From Leptoclinus maculatus (Eukaryota > Chordata > Actinopteri > Perciformes > Stichaeidae): a stretch of 64,000 nucleotides of DNA. Position 1 is the stretch's first letter. Every line of letters starts with the position of its first letter. A program made the translations under genes and the position numbers. Location: positions 5,505,733-5,569,732 of the forward strand of contig JAVDOI010000005.1 in the NCBI GenBank assembly GCA_032191485.1, given 5' to 3'. Under the pieces are notes generated by a model. That model did no database searches, was not told the DNA's origin, and saw only the letters and a list, made by a program, of their open reading frames with translations. This document shows, one piece after another, positions 60,001-64,000 of this stretch.

Positions 60001-60828
60001 GGGTTGAAAAGAAGGTTTAAAGATCAATTGCATCTCCTGTCTCTTCTGTCACCCGAGGAACCGCTTTAACTTTGGAGTTAACCAGCAGTAAACCCAAATG
60101 CAAAGGGACGTCGACTAGATCACAGATCACCATGGTATAGTGTGAGTGAGACGAACGTTTTGTCCAAAAAGGTTCAACTGATGCCTTTAAAAAATGTTTC
60201 ATTCTGATTTCGCAAATTATAACACTATATTAATCCTTTTTTTACTCAAAGAAGATTTCACTTTCATTTTCTTTCCAGTATTTCCCCTTTACAGCCTCAT
60301 CCAGATAAAGTGATTCAGACTGTTGGGTAGCTCAGTGCTACTTCCAGACAGGGATATTCTGTATTGATACATCTACATCATGCTACTGTTGGCACCACTT
60401 TTAGTGCTACATGCTAGCTGATCACATGTCAATAACCCGGCGTGGGAGGCGCTGTTCCAATGCCATCCTGAAGACCTCCGTATGCTTCAAACTAACTAGT
60501 TTGTACAACTAAACTCCAAAGTGTTCATACCTGATCCCAATGCCCCCCTCCACAAAGACTTCTACTGTCTGCATCCCAAGTGTCACTTTTACATGATGGT
60601 ATGAATTGTATTAATGAAGCAAAGCCTTGGAGCTAGTTCAGAAAGGATTCCGCTACTATTGTCATTGCAAGATGGCTCCAACGCAACCTTTCCACGGAGG
60701 TAGTGTTGCACAGAAAGGCATGTCAATACCTTGCTATTAAAGCGGTACGATAGCTTATTTTATTGGTATTTGTACATTCAAAATGACAGTGTTTTAATAA
60801 GAGACGTTGGATATTATAAAGCGGGGCA

Positions 60829-60829
<1 letters not shown>

Positions 60830-60884
<55 letters not shown>
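60830..60884. repeat. (TG)27 microsatellite
   Basis: A perfect TG array of about 55 bp. Confidence 0.97.
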
Positions 60885-60886
<2 letters not shown>

Positions 60887-60991
60887 AGTGGCGAGCCGTG
60901 TATTTTATACCTGGTTCTTCAGTGCTGTCCTACTACAGTTGAACGACCTCCTAATAACCTCATTATGACGCCACAGCTACGGTTATTTGTT

Positions 60992-61080
60992 TCTAGGGGT
61001 GTAACAATACACGTATTCGTATTAAACCGTTCGGTACGAGGCTTACAAACCGAACAATACGTTTGAATAATACTAGTGCA
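60992..61080 (+). mobile_element. DNA transposon terminal fragment (AGGGGTGTAAC type)
   Basis: TCTAGGGGTGTAACAATACA CGTATTCG and AAACCGTTCGGTACGAGGC are the hallmark of the end of a common teleost hAT-like element. The other end is not present, so this is a fragment. Confidence 0.55.
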
Positions 61081-61506
61081 TTTGGAAAATGCAGAAGCTT
61101 AAATTGTGGGAAATATAATGTTTTCGGTGGACTGCGCTCACGTAGGAAACTAAAGATCTGATTGGTTGAACACTATGACAATCAACAATATCGTCCCCAT
61201 TCACTTAAACTGCACATGGATTCACTTGTGAGTCTGCAGGCCTCGGGCCTCTCTTCTTACCTAGAGACACAGAGGTGAAATCTGATTGGATAAAAGCTCT
61301 ACTTAAAACAAGCTGCACTGGAAGCAGAGCAACTGAGGAAGACAGTAGCTGTGCAATGAGAAAATAAGATAATGGGAAAAATATTTTTATAAATTATAAT
61401 ACATGTAGTGTATTTAAGAAAAATTATTAAATTATAAAATAGCTATAACTTTGTGATTCTGTTTAGGCCAGCAGAGAAGGCTTTGCAGGCCCTGAAGGCC
61501 CACCAC

Positions 61507-61528
61507 TGTGTGTGTGTGTGTGTGTGTG
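61507..61528. repeat. (TG)11 microsatellite
   Basis: A short perfect TG array. Confidence 0.95.
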
Positions 61529-61788
61529 CATCGTTCTGCTTTAGGGGACGGCATTGGGGTCGGGTTCTTGTCGGAGCAGGTGGTTTTACCATTGCTGCGG
61601 GTGGGAACGAGCAGGCTGCAAAAAAATAAACTGTGGGTTCCAGGATTTGGTTGGCACTAACCAGAAGGATGGAGTCAACAAATGAAGTAAAAAAGAAGAT
61701 TGACAGCCAATGAACTGCTCGTCAGCCGCACAATCCATCGTCTATAACAGAAGAACTCTCTTCAATAAACACAAGGAAAGTAACAATG

Positions 61789-62869
61789 TATGGAGGACAG
61801 AATATGAATTAAGTATAAATAAATGAATGCATTAATAAATGTTTGAATACAGAAATAAATAAATAAAATAATAATTAAATGCTGAAATAAATAAAAGTAA
61901 CCTGAACCTGATAAATACTGAAATAAATAAATAAAAGTATAAATAAATAAATAAAAGTTGATAATCAAACAGGACATAAAGAAATACATATCATATATTT
62001 ATTTCTACATTTCTGTTCACCTACATTTATTCATTTATTTATTTATGTGTCTGTATGCTAATGAGGTGGGAGGTCCTAACCTCTGTCTAAAGCAGGATTG
62101 GTCACAGGAGTGTGATGGCTTCTGGTCTACTACTTCTGCCTTGCACAGTAACGTTGAAGTTGGCTAGCCCAGTGTTGCCAAATTGACGACTTTCTCGCTA
62201 AATCTGGCGACTTTCCAAATCTGCATGGCGACTTTTTTTTGTCAAAATCTAGCGACTTTTTCTGGTGTTATTGGAGACTCTGACGTGAAAGCACATATCG
62301 TTCTGCAGTTACTGTCCTCGACGAGCAGCGGGTGATGCCGTGAGCCCCTCCGCCGTCCCAAAGCACTCACAGGCGGTCAGTCTCACAGCAGCCTCGAGCA
62401 GCAGCCCCAGCTGCAGACTGTGGAAGCCATTAGTGCTGCTAGCTAGTTTTATGACGTCGTCTACAGGGATGATTTACTAGGAATCGGTTGCTTCTGTCTT
62501 GCTCCCCTACTTGATCAATCTTGCTTAAGAATGAGGTTCGGACCGCCTACCTCATTAACATACGGACACAGAAATACAGAAATAAATAAATGAAGGTGAA
62601 CAGAAATGTAGAAATAGATTTATTTATTCATGTCCCGTTTAGGTATCAACTTTTATTTATTAATTTCAGCATTTATTTATTCTTTCATTTATTTATTTCA
62701 GCATTTAAATATTTCTGTATTTATTTCAGCATTTATTTATTATTTTATTTGTTAATTTCTGTATCTATACATTTATTTATGCATTGATTTATTTATTCCT
62801 GTATTTATTTATACATTTATTAATGCATTTATTTATTTATACTTAAGATTTATACTTTTCGTCCTCCAT
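61789..62869. mobile_element. Foldback-type DNA transposon with long TAAA-rich inverted arms
   Basis: The outer ends are ATGGAGGAC (61790-61798) and its complement GTCCTCCAT (62861-62869). They are flanked by a matching AACAATG (61782-61788 and 62870-62876), with one more base possible, consistent with a 7- to 8-bp target duplication. Arms of over 300 bp are inverted relative to each other: AAATAAATA-rich outer parts, then GTGTCTGTATGCTAATGAGG TGGGAGGTCC facing GGACCGCCTACCTCATTAAC ATACGGACAC. The centre (about 62106-62504) holds a different module. There is no coding gene. Confidence 0.75.
62165..62470. repeat. 'CCAGTGTTGCCAA...GCGACTTT' repeat inside the foldback element
   Basis: It begins CCCAGTGTTGCCAAATTGAC and repeats GCGACTTT three times at short intervals (near 62201, 62228, 62251), continuing through TGGTGTTATTGGAGACTC. 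This matches a widespread teleost repeat. It sits between the two arms of the foldback element, so it is either that element's core or a nested insertion. Confidence 0.5.
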
Positions 62870-63221
62870 AACAATGATCCTCTAATTGACAATCAAATGG
62901 ACAGATACAATTAGATTCATCATTCATCTGTCCAGAGCACCAAAGAGCATGTGTTAAGGTGTTATTTTAACATGGTCCTCAGTAACTTGACATGGATAAA
63001 AATAAAAAGTAGTTTGACGGCGACTTTCTGTAGTTCCTGTGGTTTCTTCCTGGTTTTAGCACCCCCCCCCCCCCATCTACTTCTCAAGGAACTTCATCAG
63101 AATGTGTTCTGTTCTTTAGTTAATACATTCATTAATACATTCTTACATTTTAAATAAATAAAAGAACATATTTTAACTTCCATGTTCCGTCATCTATTAT
63201 TCCATGACATTTTAGGTTTTT

Positions 63222-63300
63222 GCCGGGGTATCTTTTCAGTATCGATACCGAGATACTAAAGCAGGGTGTCGTATCGAAGTCGTCATTTTAGGATCATGGC
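63222..63300. mobile_element. DNA transposon fragment (GGGTATC...ATCGATACCGA type)
   Basis: TGCCGGGGTATCTTTTCAGT ATCGATACCGAGATAC and GGTGTCGTATCGAAG are typical of the termini of a common fish DNA transposon. Only one end is visible. Confidence 0.4.
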
Positions 63301-64000
63301 AAAACTATTTGTCGGGGTACGTAGGCCGTGATGCTGCTGCTGCCGTATCTGCCGCCACACTGCTCACCTGAAGCTCTGCTGAAACCCGCTGCTACTGCTG
63401 CTCACACAGAAGCCTCACTTCCCCTCGAGAATGCTCTACGGGCCAGCTTCCTCAAGGGAGGAAATTATTATCGTCTCTCCCGACTCCCCGCATTGCTGAG
63501 CTTGTTGCTTCCTGAAGGACACTGACAGAAGGTTTACTCGGCAAATATCAACGCCGTGCGTATCCTACATTCACATTAGGCTGGCAGAAATGGTGTGAAC
63601 GGTGCACACCTCACCACACCATGCCGATCGCTATGTGGTACTGTTAAACAATCCAGCAAGCGTTTCGTTAGAAGCCTACTGAGGCCTTTACTGTACGTAC
63701 ACTCTTTCCTTCATCTTTTCTGTCTGTTCAGCCACGGTGGCTTTCACTACTCATTATTCTGATTTGTTCTGGTACTGTGCTGAATCCCTGGACTAACCAC
63801 TGATAATCATTCAGATATAAAATTCAAAGACTATTTTATCTATATTTTATATTATATCACAGATCGACAGTGCAGTCCGGTTTTGTTGTTAACACTTCAG
63901 AGAGTGAATCTTCAAGCACAGCACAAAAAGGAATAATTATAGACAAATCTATGCATATAAAACTGAAACATCATCTCCTTAGAAGTGCAAAACAACCTCT

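Larger units (their letters stand above)
32623..64000 (-). other. ZMAT4 intron upstream of the finger 1/linker exon
   Basis: Everything to the right of the 90-bp exon is read as upstream intron, since the exon opens with a phase-0 acceptor and the N-terminal exon (TDSYCKVC...RVAHYE) was not found by eye on the minus strand. It holds hAT elements, the 33-bp minisatellite, a LINE end, SINE and foldback elements and microsatellites, listed separately. Between them, for example 33000-34600, 35600-37500, 44400-47900, 48900-52100, 53250-55100, 55750-57450 and 58200-60700, no coding region was recognised. The 5' exon could be missed, because a short exon is hard to see without a search. Confidence 0.65.

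Noticed and set aside
61762..62787. Phe/Tyr/Ile-rich frames on both strands
   Set aside because: These are translations of the AAATAAAT-rich arms of the foldback element.
32623..64000. The first coding exon of ZMAT4
   Set aside because: Searched by eye for the minus-strand pattern encoding TDSYCKVC and RVAHYE and not found; it may lie outside or have been missed.

Overview
This window is vertebrate nuclear DNA, almost certainly from a percomorph-type teleost fish. It has no bacterial-style gene packing, introns run to tens of kilobases, CA/TG microsatellites are long, and many of the dispersed repeats are of types familiar from spiny-rayed fish genomes (hAT-type elements with 8-bp target duplications, tRNA-derived SINEs, L2/CR1-like LINE ends). 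I found no compact gene cluster, no CRISPR array, no phage or plasmid features, and no sign of an undescribed multi-gene system.

Only two protein-coding exons could be supported. Both lie on the minus strand and both match ZMAT4 (zinc finger matrin-type 4, a small nuclear protein with four U1/matrin-type C2H2 zinc fingers). The upstream exon (32533-32622, 90 bp, 30 codons) finishes zinc finger 1 and carries the conserved linker. The downstream exon (8489-8645, 157 bp) carries the whole of zinc finger 2. Splice sites and reading phase agree: asparagine ends one exon and glycine begins the next. A 23.9-kb intron separates them. The rest of the window (1-8488 and 32623-64000) is read as flanking ZMAT4 intron; the first coding exon and the exons for fingers 3 and 4 were not found and probably lie outside.

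Mobile elements, left to right: a 1107-bp hAT element at 13971-15077; a 1025-bp hAT element at 15700-16724 and its inverted, slightly shorter sibling at 34640-35556; a dispersed repeat holding an expanded 29-bp minisatellite (26.5-27.0 kb) and a palindromic relative at 38.4-38.8 kb; a hAT element keeping a transposase C-terminal exon (39533-40825), inserted into an older repeat; an L2/CR1-like LINE 3' end at 47.9-48.7 kb (minus); and a foldback element at 61789-62869. Four SINE fragments and several copies of common fish repeats are scattered between.

Simple and tandem repeats include a (TG)31/(CA)31 inverted pair at 16.9-17.1 kb, further TG arrays at 57.5 and 60.8 kb, and a striking 32-copy, 33-bp minisatellite at 43170-44214 that is open on both strands. 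Several repeat-free stretches rich in homeodomain, POU or TGACAG-type motifs are proposed, at low confidence, as conserved noncoding (enhancer-like) candidates.
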